Assembly (NCBI GenBank): GCA_037965595.1
Contig: CP150183.1
Coordinates: 1,984,001-2,048,000, forward strand
Origin: Alkalihalobacillus sp. FSL W8-0930
Lineage (GTDB): Bacteria; Bacillota; Bacilli; Bacillales; Bacillaceae_D
Reading direction: 5' to 3'
Length of the DNA: 64,000 bases
The notes beneath the pieces were generated by a model. It was given only the letters and a program-made list of their open reading frames with translations, was not told the origin of the DNA and made no database searches. Position numbers and translations under genes: made by a program. Positions 15,971-24,259 of the stretch are shown here, one piece after another (the first letter of the stretch is position 1; every line of letters starts with the position of its first letter).

Positions 15971-17560
15971 ATGATTACTGTTCATAATGTAGGTTTGCAG
16001 TACGGAGACCGCAAATTATTTGATGAAGTGAATATTAAATTTAGCCCAGGGAATTGTTACGGATTGATTGGGGCTAATGGAGCTGGAAAATCAACGTTTA
16101 TTAAAATTCTATCTGGAGAAATTGAACCTCAATCAGGTGATGTGAGCTTAAAGCCAGGACAACGTTTAGCTGTTTTAAAGCAAAACCACTTTGAATATGA
16201 GGAAGAAGAAGTACTTAACACTGTTATGATGGGTCACCCACGTTTGTATCAAGTGATGCAAGAGAAAAACGCCATCTATATGAAGGAAGATTTCACGGAT
16301 GAAGATGGCATGAAAGCAGCTGAGCTGGAAGGCGAATTCGCTGAACTTAACGGGTGGGAAGCAGAATCAGAAGCTGCTGTTCTCCTAAAAGGACTAGGCA
16401 TTGATGAGTCGCTTCACTACAAAAAACTAGCTGACCTAACAGGTTCAGAGCGTGTAAAAACATTGCTTGCTCAAGCTCTATTTGGTCAACCTGATGTTCT
16501 TCTTTTGGATGAGCCTACCAACCACTTGGACTTAAAAGCGATCCAATGGTTAGAGGACTTCTTAATTAATTTTGAAAACACCGTTATTGTTGTGTCGCAT
16601 GACAGACATTTCTTAAACAACGTATGTACTCACATTGCTGACCTTGATTTCGGTAAAATCCAAGTGTATGTTGGGAACTACGATTTCTGGTATGAGTCAA
16701 GCCAGCTTGCCCAAAGAATGGCACAAGATAATAACAAGAAAAAAGAAGAAAAGATTAAAGAATTACAAGGCTTTATTGCTCGCTTTAGTGCTAATGCCTC
16801 GAAATCAAAGCAAGCAACTTCACGTAAAAAATTGCTAGACAAGATTGAGTTAGATGATATTAAACCTTCTTCTCGTAAATATCCATACGTTCACTTCGCT
16901 CCAGAGCGTGAGGTTGGAAACGATTTGTTACGTGTTGAAAACCTTAGTAAAACAATTGATGGCGTAAAAGTCTTAAACAATGTTAGTTTCACTATGAACA
17001 AGGATGATAAGATTGCGTTAGTTGGTACGCATGAAACAGCTAAAACAACACTTTTCAAAATCCTTACTGGTGAGATGGAACCAGACTCCGGAAGCTACAA
17101 ATGGGGAATCACAACATCTCAATCGTACTTTCCTAAGGATAACTCCAGCTTCTTTGAAGGAAATGAAACATCAATCCTTGAATGGTTAAGACAGTATTCT
17201 CCTGAGGATGATAGTGATACATTCCTACGCGGTTTCTTAGGTCGTATGCTTTTCTCTGGTGAAGAAGTGCACAAAAAAGCAAACGTCCTATCTGGAGGAG
17301 AGAAAGTTCGTTGCATGCTTTCTAAAATGATGTTAAGTGGTGCAAACGTTCTTCTTTTAGATGAGCCTACCAACCACCTTGACTTAGAATCTATTACAGC
17401 AGTCAACAATGGTTTAATTAACTACAAAGGGTCGATGATCTTTGCATCACATGACCAACAGTTTATTCACACGATTGCTAACCGTATTATTGAGCTTACA
17501 GACGAGGGCTTAATTGACAAAGAGCTTTCTTATGAGGAGTTTCTTAAGGAAAGAGCTTAA
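15971..17560 (+). CDS. ykpA: ABC-F ATPase YkpA (YbiT subgroup)
   Basis: A 529-residue protein with two ABC domains and no membrane part. Domain 1: GANGAGKST (Walker A), LTGSERVKTLLAQALFG (signature region) and LLLDEPTNHLD. The P-site linker near 260-290 is rich in Lys. Domain 2 has LSGGEKVRCMLSK and LLLDEPTNHLDLES, but its Walker A reads GTHETAKTT, not GxxGxGKT. A changed second P-loop is typical of YkpA. ABC-F proteins act on the ribosome; the YkpA/YbiT role is not defined. The start follows TTGGAGGAAAC. The repeat element begins right after the stop. Confidence 0.9.
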   Translation: MITVHNVGLQYGDRKLFDEVNIKFSPGNCYGLIGANGAGKSTFIKILSGEIEPQSGDVSLKPGQRLAVLKQNHFEYEEEEVLNTVMMGHPRLYQVMQEKNAIYMKEDFTDEDGMKAAELEGEFAELNGWEAESEAAVLLKGLGIDESLHYKKLADLTGSERVKTLLAQALFGQPDVLLLDEPTNHLDLKAIQWLEDFLINFENTVIVVSHDRHFLNNVCTHIADLDFGKIQVYVGNYDFWYESSQLAQRMAQDNNKKKEEKIKELQGFIARFSANASKSKQATSRKKLLDKIELDDIKPSSRKYPYVHFAPEREVGNDLLRVENLSKTIDGVKVLNNVSFTMNKDDKIALVGTHETAKTTLFKILTGEMEPDSGSYKWGITTSQSYFPKDNSSFFEGNETSILEWLRQYSPEDDSDTFLRGFLGRMLFSGEEVHKKANVLSGGEKVRCMLSKMMLSGANVLLLDEPTNHLDLESITAVNNGLINYKGSMIFASHDQQFIHTIANRIIELTDEGLIDKELSYEEFLKERA

Positions 17561-17706
17561 TTAACTTAGTTAGCAAAACATGAACATAGCAATATATCCG
17601 CTACAGGAGAAACCCTCGCTTGTTCAAATAAAATAAGGAATGGCGAATGATTCTGCAATTGAATCATTCGCCATTTTTGTATTGGTTTTTAGTTATGTCC
17701 CAACCT
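17561..17706 (+). repeat. Interspersed repeat, copy 1 (short form)
   Basis: About 146 bp lying exactly between the ykpA stop and the end of the sugar permease gene. Modules: GAACATAGCA, then ATCCGCTACAGGAGAAACCCTCGC, the hairpin module TGGCGAATGATTC..GAATCATTCGCCA, and the tail TTTTAGTTATGTCCCAAC. The internal stem-loop of copies 3 and 4 is missing, so this is a deleted form. See copies at 22541, 49511 and 57751. Confidence 0.8.
17639..17677. terminator. Terminator hairpin inside repeat copy 1
   Basis: A perfect 15-bp stem AATGGCGAATGATTC / GAATCATTCGCCATT with a 7-base loop, followed by TTTG on the plus strand. It can end ykpA transcription and, read from the other side, the sugar transporter operon. 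Confidence 0.75.
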
Positions 17707-17722
17707 TCTTCTTTTTTACAAA

Positions 17723-18553
17723 TTACTCCTTCACTGCCCCTTCTGCTACTCCTGCCATAAATTGTCTGCTAAAGATGATAAACAAAATAATCAGAGGTAA
17801 CGTGGCCATCAGTGTGCCAGCCATGATCATGGCATAGTCTGTATCATACACACCATTTAATTGTGACAGCATGACTTGTAGAGTATATTTTTGCGGATCA
17901 TTGATCGTAACAAGTGGCCATAGATAGTCATTCCACACATTAATAAATGTAAAGATCCCAAGGAAGGTTAAAGCTGGTCTTAATGTTGGTAATGCGACAT
18001 TCCAATACAATCGGAACATCCCACACCCATCTAATCTACCTGCATCAAGTAAGTCATTCGGGACGGATTCCTGACAAAACTGTCTGATCCAAAAGATCCC
18101 AAATGCACTTGCAAGACTCGGAATAATTAAGGCTTTATACGAGTCTACCCAACCAAACTGAGCAATTAACAAGAAGGAAGGAACAAAACTCATTTGAGCA
18201 GGAATCATCATTGTAAGGAGCAGCGCTACAAACAACATATTTTTACCTGGAAAATTGAATTTTGCAAAAGCAAATCCGGCTAGTGAACAAAAGAACAAGA
18301 CACCTATTGACGTTACAGTAGAAACAAAAACGGTATTAAATAAGGCTTGAAAAAAGTTAATATTGTCAAAAACATCATTGATATTGTTCCAGAGCTCGCC
18401 ACCAAACGTAAGACGAGGCGGAAATTGTAGAATTTCACTTGTAGTATTGGTTGCCATCACAATCAGCCAATAAAACGGAAAGATTGAGATAAAGACTCCG
18501 ATTAATAGCAAAAGATGCACGATAAGCTTCATATACCAGCGATCATTTGTCAT
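17723..18553 (-). CDS. Carbohydrate ABC transporter permease (MalG/AraQ type)
   Basis: A 276-residue protein with six predicted spans. The EAA-type loop reads DLLDAGRLDGCGMFRLYWN and is followed by ALPTLRPALTFLG, where the ATPase docks. Size and order match AraQ of arabino-oligosaccharide importers. It is last in a three-gene operon with the second permease (15-base gap) and the binding protein. No ATPase gene is present, so a shared MsmX-type ATPase is likely, as for AraNPQ in Bacillus subtilis. Substrate is not certain. Confidence 0.88.
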   Translation of the reverse strand: MTNDRWYMKLIVHLLLLIGVFISIFPFYWLIVMATNTTSEILQFPPRLTFGGELWNNINDVFDNINFFQALFNTVFVSTVTSIGVLFFCSLAGFAFAKFNFPGKNMLFVALLLTMMIPAQMSFVPSFLLIAQFGWVDSYKALIIPSLASAFGIFWIRQFCQESVPNDLLDAGRLDGCGMFRLYWNVALPTLRPALTFLGIFTFINVWNDYLWPLVTINDPQKYTLQVMLSQLNGVYDTDYAMIMAGTLMATLPLIILFIIFSRQFMAGVAEGAVKE

Positions 18554-18568
18554 TCCATTCCCTCCTCC

Positions 18569-19501
18569 TTATGCTCGTTGAACAAGCTTCCAATTGATAA
18601 ATGAGAACGCTCCTATAATAATAAACATCATCCATGAAACAGCTGAAGCATAACCATAGTTACTATTTATAAAGCCTTCATTATACATATAAAGAGTCAT
18701 CGTCATTCCTGCTCCTCCTACACCACCTGATAGTCCGAGTAAGACTTCTGGCTCTGTAAAGATTTGCATTGATCCAATCGTAGTCATAATGACTGTAAAT
18801 AAAATGATTGGACGAAGCAATGGAATCGTGATACGAAAGAAAATCTGAATTTTATTCGCTCCATCAATCACCGCTGCTTCATATAAAGATTTAGGAATAC
18901 TTTGCAACCCTGCTAGATAAATGATCGCATTATACCCAACAAATCGCCAAACGACCATGGAAGCAATAACAACTTTAATTAAAAACGAAGAGTTCATCCA
19001 TTCAAGCGAGCCAATTCCTATGAGAGATAGAACATAATTTAATAATCCATATTGATTACTAAAAATCGTTTCAAAAATGATCGCTACAGCAACGATCGAA
19101 GTGACGTTTGTAATAAAAAACATTGTTCGATACGCCCCCCTCATTCGTAGCCTAGGGAGATTTAACAAGAAGGCGATCACTAAGGCAAAAAACAGCATTG
19201 GTACACTGGACAGGAACCAGATTGCAAATGTGTTCCCTACCGATTGCCAAAAAACGGGTTCTGTTAACAGGTAGTTAAATTGAGAAAATCCCACAAACGT
19301 CATGTCACCTAACCCCGACCAACTATGAAAAGACAAATACAGAGAAAATAAAATCGGAAACAATCCAAAGATTAAAAACAAGAGAAAGAAAGGTGAAATA
19401 AAAAGATACAGGATTCGATGCTTCCATATTTCACTCCATAAGGAAGGCTTACTCATTGCTTCTACACGGTCACTTGATGAATTCGGAACTGGACGACTCA
19501 T
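18569..19501 (-). CDS. Sugar ABC transporter permease (MalF/AraP type)
   Basis: A 310-residue protein with six spans and an N-terminal cytoplasmic stretch of about 30 residues. The EAA loop is SLYEAAVIDGANKIQIFFR followed by ITIPLLRPIILF. Its length is close to AraP (313). It pairs with the MalG-type permease downstream to form the membrane channel, and with the lipoprotein encoded 11 bases upstream. The start ATG follows AGGAGGGATATG. Sugar specificity cannot be read from sequence. Confidence 0.88.
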   Translation of the reverse strand: MSRPVPNSSSDRVEAMSKPSLWSEIWKHRILYLFISPFFLLFLIFGLFPILFSLYLSFHSWSGLGDMTFVGFSQFNYLLTEPVFWQSVGNTFAIWFLSSVPMLFFALVIAFLLNLPRLRMRGAYRTMFFITNVTSIVAVAIIFETIFSNQYGLLNYVLSLIGIGSLEWMNSSFLIKVVIASMVVWRFVGYNAIIYLAGLQSIPKSLYEAAVIDGANKIQIFFRITIPLLRPIILFTVIMTTIGSMQIFTEPEVLLGLSGGVGGAGMTMTLYMYNEGFINSNYGYASAVSWMMFIIIGAFSFINWKLVQRA

Positions 19502-19512
19502 TCATATCCCTC

Positions 19513-20760
19513 CTACTCATTTGTTTGTCTAGATAACTCTCGACTAATCTTCGTCTGCACATCTTGCCATGCAGTGTCTGGATCTTTATTTCCTCTCTCC
19601 ACTAATGTGAGTTCATCCTCAAAATAACTTCTTAGCGGTCCGTAAAGATTTCCGTAATATGTTAGAGGTACATCCTTTGCTGCTTCTGCATACACCTCCA
19701 TTACCACTTGATCACCAAAGAATGGGTCGGGTTGATACAGATCCTCTGACTCAATGGTTTCAATGGTAGAAGGGAAAAGCTCTACGCCTAAATAATGTTC
19801 CTTTTGTGATTCTGTTGATACTAATGCTTTTGTTATCTCAACTGCCAAATCCTTTTCCTCTGAAGATTCTAAAACCCCTAAAAATGAACCTCCATTATTT
19901 CCTGCTCCACCAGGTGCTGCTGTAATCCTCCATTCACCTGCTGTATCAGGAGCAGCGTCCTTTAAGATATTCGCTTCCCATACTGCCCCAATAAATGAAG
20001 CGATCGATCCGTTATTTAGTGCTGCATTCCGTTCTCCATCCGCAATTCTCGGTGTTAGCTGCAGTTCATTTACCTTCATCGCCATATCCCAAGCTTCTCG
20101 AACCGATCCGCCATCGCCAATATATTCTTCATCTGTTGTAAAGTATTTATCTGATTGTTGTTCAATATTTTGTAAATACGTTCTTTGCAGGTTATCAAAC
20201 ATAAAGACCCCTGTACGTTCCTTCATCTGCTCCCCTGCTTTAACATAGGCATCCCAACTATTAATTTGTTCTGCAACTTCATCTGGTTCAGAAGGCAGAC
20301 CAGCCTCTTCAAATAAGTCCGCTCGATAATATAAGACGGTTGGACCTGTATCAATCGGTAGGGCAATCATTGTGTCTGTTTCCGGGTCAATCGCTAAATT
20401 CCATTTCCAATCTAAGTAGTCTTCTTTTATTTCCTCTACTCCGTAATCATTTAAGTTTACGAACTTATCACTATACTGAAGATACTCAGAGGCCCAGTCA
20501 TTCATCGCCACGATATCTGGTCCATTCCCTGCAATTAAAGCGGTATGCAGCTTTGTTTTGTATTCTCCGCCCACTTTCTGAGCATTAATAGTGACACCAG
20601 GGAACTCTGCCTCAACATCTTTAATCACTTGATCATCTAACGCACGATGCCAATACCACAGAGTAATGGTTGTATCGCCTTCTGCTCCTTCTGAATTCGC
20701 ACAACTAACTAGCATCCCTGTACAAAATGCACCTAGTAAAAGACGGTTTAGTCGTTTCAT
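19513..20760 (-). CDS. Sugar-binding lipoprotein of the ABC transporter
   Basis: A 415-residue solute-binding protein. The signal peptide ends in LVSC, so Cys20 is lipidated. ITLWYWHRALDDQVIKDVE begins the family-1 binding fold, with PDIVAMNDWASEYL and YYRADLFEEAGLPSEPD as typical signatures. It is first in the operon. A LacI/cre-like palindrome lies 19 bases before the start, and an AraR-like palindrome further upstream, so carbon-source control is likely. AraN-like function is a guess from size, gene order and operator. Confidence 0.88.
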   Translation of the reverse strand: MKRLNRLLLGAFCTGMLVSCANSEGAEGDTTITLWYWHRALDDQVIKDVEAEFPGVTINAQKVGGEYKTKLHTALIAGNGPDIVAMNDWASEYLQYSDKFVNLNDYGVEEIKEDYLDWKWNLAIDPETDTMIALPIDTGPTVLYYRADLFEEAGLPSEPDEVAEQINSWDAYVKAGEQMKERTGVFMFDNLQRTYLQNIEQQSDKYFTTDEEYIGDGGSVREAWDMAMKVNELQLTPRIADGERNAALNNGSIASFIGAVWEANILKDAAPDTAGEWRITAAPGGAGNNGGSFLGVLESSEEKDLAVEITKALVSTESQKEHYLGVELFPSTIETIESEDLYQPDPFFGDQVVMEVYAEAAKDVPLTYYGNLYGPLRSYFEDELTLVERGNKDPDTAWQDVQTKISRELSRQTNE

Positions 20761-20778
20761 AACATCCTCCTCAGAATA

Positions 20779-20792
20779 TGATAACGCTTACA
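20779..20792 (-). promoter_or_regulatory. cre/LacI-type operator before the sugar operon
   Basis: TGATAACGCTTACA on the plus strand (TGTAAGCGTTATCA on the minus strand) fits the CcpA cre consensus except at one position and also looks like a LacI-family operator. It lies 19 bases upstream of the binding-protein start, where binding would block transcription. Confidence 0.6.
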
Positions 20793-20799
20793 TTTAAAC

Positions 20800-20828
20800 T
20801 TTTACGTAAAATAGTTGGACGTACAACT
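20800..20828. promoter_or_regulatory. Two adjacent palindromes, one AraR-like
   Basis: TTTTACGTAAAA (20800-20811) is a perfect 12-bp palindrome. One base later comes AGTTGGACGTACAACT (20813-20828), close to the GntR-type AraR operator pattern ATTTGTACGTACAAAT of Bacillus. Both lie in the 122-base region shared by the divergent transporter and reductase genes. Identity of the regulator is inference. Confidence 0.5.
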
Positions 20829-20843
20829 TATAATATATTAAAA

Positions 20844-20857
20844 TGAAATCGATTACA
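20844..20857 (+). promoter_or_regulatory. Consensus cre site before the aldo/keto reductase
   Basis: TGAAATCGATTACA matches every position of the CcpA consensus TGWAANCGNTNWCA. It starts 39 bases before the reductase ATG and just after the AT-rich TATAATATATT stretch, so catabolite repression is likely. Confidence 0.7.
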
Positions 20858-20882
20858 ACAAGTTTACTAGGAGGCTTATTTT

Positions 20883-21812
20883 ATGAATCATATAAACATT
20901 TCAGCTGTTAAAAAGCCAATCAGTTCATTAATCTTAGGCTCTGATTATTTTACACCTCAAAATCAAGAGAAAGTAAACGAGATGATTGAGGCGTTTGTTG
21001 AAGTTGGTGGGAACACAATTGATACCGCATACATTTATGCAGGTGGTGAGAGTGAAAAAGCAATTGGACAGTGGATTGATCAAGCCTCTAATCGAGATAT
21101 ATTAAATATATGGACAAAAGGTGGTCACCCAAATCAACATGGACATACGATTAATCAAGTTGAATTGTATGATCAGCTTCAAACAAGTCTTGAACGCCTA
21201 AAAACAGACCATGTTGAATTATATGCACTCCACCGAGATGACTTGACAGTACGCGTAGAAGATATACTTGAGTGGTTAAATGAGCATGTTCAAGCTGGGA
21301 GAATTCAAGCATTTGGTGCATCAAATTGGAGTGTAGAAAGGCTTCAAGAAGCGAATCAGTATGCAGCTAAAAACGGTATGCAGGGCTTTTCGTTTTCAAG
21401 TCCAAACCTGAGTTTAGCTAAAGCAAAAGAGCCTTATTGGCCAGGATGCGTTAGCGCAGATCAGCAGATGATCGAATGGCATGAGCAAAGCAAGCTTCCA
21501 TTATTCTCTTGGTCTTCACAAGCGAGAGGATTCTTCACGGGTCGATTCACTCGCGATAATTTGGAGAATGAAGATTTAGTTCGTGTGTTTTATAATGATG
21601 AGAACTGGGAACGTTACGACAGAGCAGAGAAGCTATCGAAGGAGAAACAGTGCAGTTTGATTGAAGTTGCTTTAGCGTATGTATTAAATCAAAGCTTCCC
21701 GACAGGTGCTATTATTGGACCACAAAACCGTCAAGAATTACAATCTTGTGGGCGAGGAGCAAGTCTTACTTTATCAGCCGATGAAATTGCTTATCTTGAT
21801 TTACAAAAATAA
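20883..21812 (+). CDS. Aldo/keto reductase
   Basis: A 309-residue NAD(P)H-dependent reductase of the AKR barrel fold. The catalytic tetrad is visible: Asp in GNTIDTAYIYAGG with the Tyr after it, Lys in IWTKGG, and His in ELYALHRDD; RIQAFGASNWS follows. Cofactor-binding residues lie in FPTGAIIGPQNRQEL. The start follows AGGAGGCTTATTTT. It is divergent from the sugar transporter and has its own cre site, so it may act on a sugar or sugar derivative. Substrate is not known. Confidence 0.88.
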   Translation: MNHINISAVKKPISSLILGSDYFTPQNQEKVNEMIEAFVEVGGNTIDTAYIYAGGESEKAIGQWIDQASNRDILNIWTKGGHPNQHGHTINQVELYDQLQTSLERLKTDHVELYALHRDDLTVRVEDILEWLNEHVQAGRIQAFGASNWSVERLQEANQYAAKNGMQGFSFSSPNLSLAKAKEPYWPGCVSADQQMIEWHEQSKLPLFSWSSQARGFFTGRFTRDNLENEDLVRVFYNDENWERYDRAEKLSKEKQCSLIEVALAYVLNQSFPTGAIIGPQNRQELQSCGRGASLTLSADEIAYLDLQK

Positions 21813-21824
21813 ATGAAGTTAAAA

Positions 21825-21860
21825 AGGCGAGTTGCTCAAGTGATGAGCTCCTCGCCTATT
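21825..21860. terminator. Bidirectional terminator
   Basis: AGGCGAG-TT-GCTCA / TGAGC-TC-CTCGCCT (21825-21857) with ATTTTATT on the right and TTTTTAAC on the left of the minus strand. It ends both the reductase and the converging DedA gene. Confidence 0.75.
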
Positions 21861-21867
21861 TTATTGA

Positions 21868-22491
21868 TTATATTTTTTGTATCATTTTATCCACATCATT
21901 CTTTTTGAACTTTCGATATACAAAAAATCCAAGAGCAACACAAGCGACAATAACAAGATATGTGACTTGCTCTAGTATGGATTGAACCTGCCCTATCATC
22001 TGGCCGAAGAAGTAACCCATGGAGAAATAGGCTGCAACCCAAATGGAAGCAGATAAGAAAGCGTACGTGGCAAAGGTTACATATCGAATGGACGAAGCCC
22101 CTACTCCAAGTGGAACAGCATGGCGAACAAACGGAAGATAATAGCTAAATAATAGCGCACGCTTACCATGTCGATTAATAAGCTTTGTACTTTCCTCAGC
22201 TCGTTTTTTCCACTTTGCACCAAAACGAGTTTGTTTAGTCATCGTCTGATTCATCCTTGCTCCAATTGTATACCATATAGAGCCATGACAAATGACTGCT
22301 GCAAAAATAGTTAAAAACGTTGGAATCGGTTCTACATACGTTAATGTAACCATCCAACCACCTGTCATTAATAGAACTTCATTTGGGACTGGAAAAATAA
22401 ACAATCCGATGGCAAAACAAATAAATAATGCTGTATAACCATATGGTAAGACGTGATTGATCATTTCATTGATCCAGTCCATTGTATTCAT
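21868..22491 (-). CDS. DedA-family (SNARE-associated/VTT) membrane protein
   Basis: A 207-residue protein with the family pattern: re-entrant FIFPVPNEVLLMTGGW, then the conserved block RHGKRALLFSYYLPFVRHAVPLGVGASSI. Five to six hydrophobic stretches. DedA proteins act as undecaprenyl-phosphate or phospholipid flippases and are needed for envelope integrity. The F-x-R-x-x-P type motif is present as FVRHAVP. The start ATG is preceded by GAGGAGATGAA. Confidence 0.85.
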   Translation of the reverse strand: MNTMDWINEMINHVLPYGYTALFICFAIGLFIFPVPNEVLLMTGGWMVTLTYVEPIPTFLTIFAAVICHGSIWYTIGARMNQTMTKQTRFGAKWKKRAEESTKLINRHGKRALLFSYYLPFVRHAVPLGVGASSIRYVTFATYAFLSASIWVAAYFSMGYFFGQMIGQVQSILEQVTYLVIVACVALGFFVYRKFKKNDVDKMIQKI

Positions 22492-22540
22492 CTCCTCAGG
22501 AAATAGATACCCTCATTTCCCTCATAGAAAACAAAAAAAG

Positions 22541-22701
22541 TGCGAAACATAACTTTAAATTGATGATTAAAACACGAACGTAGCACCACATCCACTACAG
22601 GAGAATCCCTCTGCTCGTTTTAATAAAACAACAAATGGGCGAATGATTCTGCTATCAAATCATTCGCCCTTTGTGTATTCATTTTTAGATATGACTCAAG
22701 C
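22541..22701 (+). repeat. Interspersed repeat, copy 2 (short form)
   Basis: About 160 bp. It opens with GCGAAACATAACTTTAAATTG, the inverted complement of the tail consensus, then has ACACGAACGTAGCACCACATC, CACTACAGGAGAATCCCTC, the hairpin GGGCGAATGATT..AATCATTCGCCC (22637-22648, 22658-22669), and the tail TTTTTAGATATGACTCAAGC. The stem carries an extra G-C pair not in the other copies, so base pairing is kept while sequence varies. Like copy 1 it lacks the internal stem-loop. Confidence 0.78.
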
Positions 22702-22709
22702 TCTTTTGG

Positions 22710-22910
22710 TTACCCTTTAAAATACTCTTTGTAATATCCACCGATCTTACCTGTGTTATCAATCACAAAATAAAATTCCTCAGTCTCATTTTTTAATGGA
22801 TAGGTGTTTCCTACTGTTAAAGCACGGTTAACCATATACTTTTTGGCATCCGTATGAACGCATGTCAGTTCACGGATGGTTTCGTTTGTTTCCCACTGTT
22901 GATGAATCAT
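22710..22910 (-). CDS. Small conserved protein (DUF6501-like)
   Basis: A 66-residue protein; ATG 22910 is favoured because AAAGGCAGG is 8-9 bases upstream, while an ATG at 22916 is too close. It starts MIHQQWETNETIRELTCVH and contains DAKKYMVNRALTVGNTYPL and FVIDNTGKIGGYYKEYF. I associate this pattern with a small Bacillus family (DUF6501, from memory). No function is known. It lies downstream of odhAB on the same strand. Confidence 0.7.
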   Translation of the reverse strand: MIHQQWETNETIRELTCVHTDAKKYMVNRALTVGNTYPLKNETEEFYFVIDNTGKIGGYYKEYFKG

Positions 22911-22936
22911 TTTCATTACCTGCCTTTAATTCGTGA

Positions 22937-22968
22937 TAAAAAAGAGAAGCTGACGAGTCAGCTTCTCT
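22937..22968 (-). terminator. Terminator of the odhAB operon
   Basis: AGAGAAGCTGA / TCAGCTTCTCT with a 4-base loop (22943-22953, 22958-22968), then TTTTTT on the minus strand. Confidence 0.85.
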
Positions 22969-22981
22969 AAGCATACAATAC

Positions 22982-24244
22982 TTATCCTTCTAACAACAAG
23001 TTTTCTGGGTCCTCAAGCATTTCCTTCACTTTCACAAGGAAGCTTACTGCTTCTTTCCCATCTACGATTCTATGATCATATGAAAGAGCAATGTACATCA
23101 TCGGACGATTTTCAAAGGTTTCCTCGTCAATAGCAACTGGTCTCCATTGAACTTTATGCATGCCCAAGATACCAACCTGAGGTGCATTAAGAATAGGTGT
23201 AGACCATAGAGAACCGAATACTCCACCGTTTGTAATTGTGAAGCTACCGCCTTGTAGATCAGATAAAGCAAGCTTATTATCACGCGCTTTTAGACCTAGA
23301 TTACGGATTTCACTTTCAATTCCTGCAAATCCTAAGCGATCTGCATCACGAACAACTGGTACAACTAGACCATCATCCGTTGAAACAGCGATCCCAATGT
23401 CATAGTATTTCTTCATTAGGATTTCGTCTCCTTGAATCTCTGCGTTTAATAATGGGAATTGTTTTAATGCCCCGATTACCGCTTTTGTAAAGAATGACAT
23501 GAACCCAAGTTTTACTCCTGTTTTTTCTTGGAATGCATCCTTACGACGCTTACGAAGATCCATCACATTTGTCATATCAATCTCGTTAAAAGTCGTTAGC
23601 ATCGCAGCTGTTTGCTGAGATTCAACCAAACGTTTAGCGATCGTTTGACGACGTCTTGACATCTTAATACGCTCTACAGGTTTAGCAGGATTATCTGCTT
23701 GTGCAGGTGCTTTTGTTTCTTTTTTTGTTTCCTTTTTTGGCTCTTCTTTTTGAGTTGAATGGGAATCAACATCTTGCTTACGGATCGTTCCGTTTGAGTT
23801 AATATCTTTTAACGAGATCCCTTTTTCTCTTGCGCGTTTGCGTGCAGAAGGAGTTGCTAGTCTACGCTCATCTTCTGTTAATTCTTCAGAAGACGTTGAT
23901 TGAGGAGCTTCTTCCTTCGACTCTTCTTTTGATTCAGGAGCAGCATCTTTTTTCTCTTCGGCTGGTTCAGAGCTTTGCTCATCGCTTCCTTGATCGCCCG
24001 ATCCATCAGCGCTCTCATCAATAATGGCAATTACTTCTCCGACTTCAACTGTATCACCCGGTTCACGCTTTAGCTCCTTAATCACCCCAGAATATTCTGA
24101 TGTGATTTCAATGTTGACCTTATCTGTTTCCAGTTCTGCAATATACTCTCCTTGATTAACGTGATCGCCTACTTTTTTTAACCACTCGGCAATCGTTCCT
24201 TCAGTAATCGATTCAGCTAGTTCTGGTACTTTAATTTCAGTCAT
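22982..24244 (-). CDS. odhB: Dihydrolipoyl succinyltransferase, E2 of 2-oxoglutarate dehydrogenase
   Basis: A 420-residue protein. An N-terminal lipoyl domain holds ELETDKVN with lipoyl-Lys42, followed by a Glu/Ser/Lys linker, a peripheral-subunit-binding domain ([16 protein letters not shown], about 135-170), a second linker, and the catalytic core from about residue 190 to the end with SYDHRIVDG, whose His is the active-site residue. It transfers succinyl groups to CoA in the TCA cycle. odhA lies 15 bases upstream; E3 is encoded elsewhere. The terminator follows its stop. Confidence 0.96.
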   Translation of the reverse strand: MTEIKVPELAESITEGTIAEWLKKVGDHVNQGEYIAELETDKVNIEITSEYSGVIKELKREPGDTVEVGEVIAIIDESADGSGDQGSDEQSSEPAEEKKDAAPESKEESKEEAPQSTSSEELTEDERRLATPSARKRAREKGISLKDINSNGTIRKQDVDSHSTQKEEPKKETKKETKAPAQADNPAKPVERIKMSRRRQTIAKRLVESQQTAAMLTTFNEIDMTNVMDLRKRRKDAFQEKTGVKLGFMSFFTKAVIGALKQFPLLNAEIQGDEILMKKYYDIGIAVSTDDGLVVPVVRDADRLGFAGIESEIRNLGLKARDNKLALSDLQGGSFTITNGGVFGSLWSTPILNAPQVGILGMHKVQWRPVAIDEETFENRPMMYIALSYDHRIVDGKEAVSFLVKVKEMLEDPENLLLEG

Positions 24245-24259
24245 GATGGATGCGCCTCC

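Noticed and set aside
17561-17706. CRISPR repeat explanation for the interspersed repeat
   Set aside because: Copies are kilobases apart, are not separated by regular spacers, and contain a terminator hairpin; no cas genes are seen.
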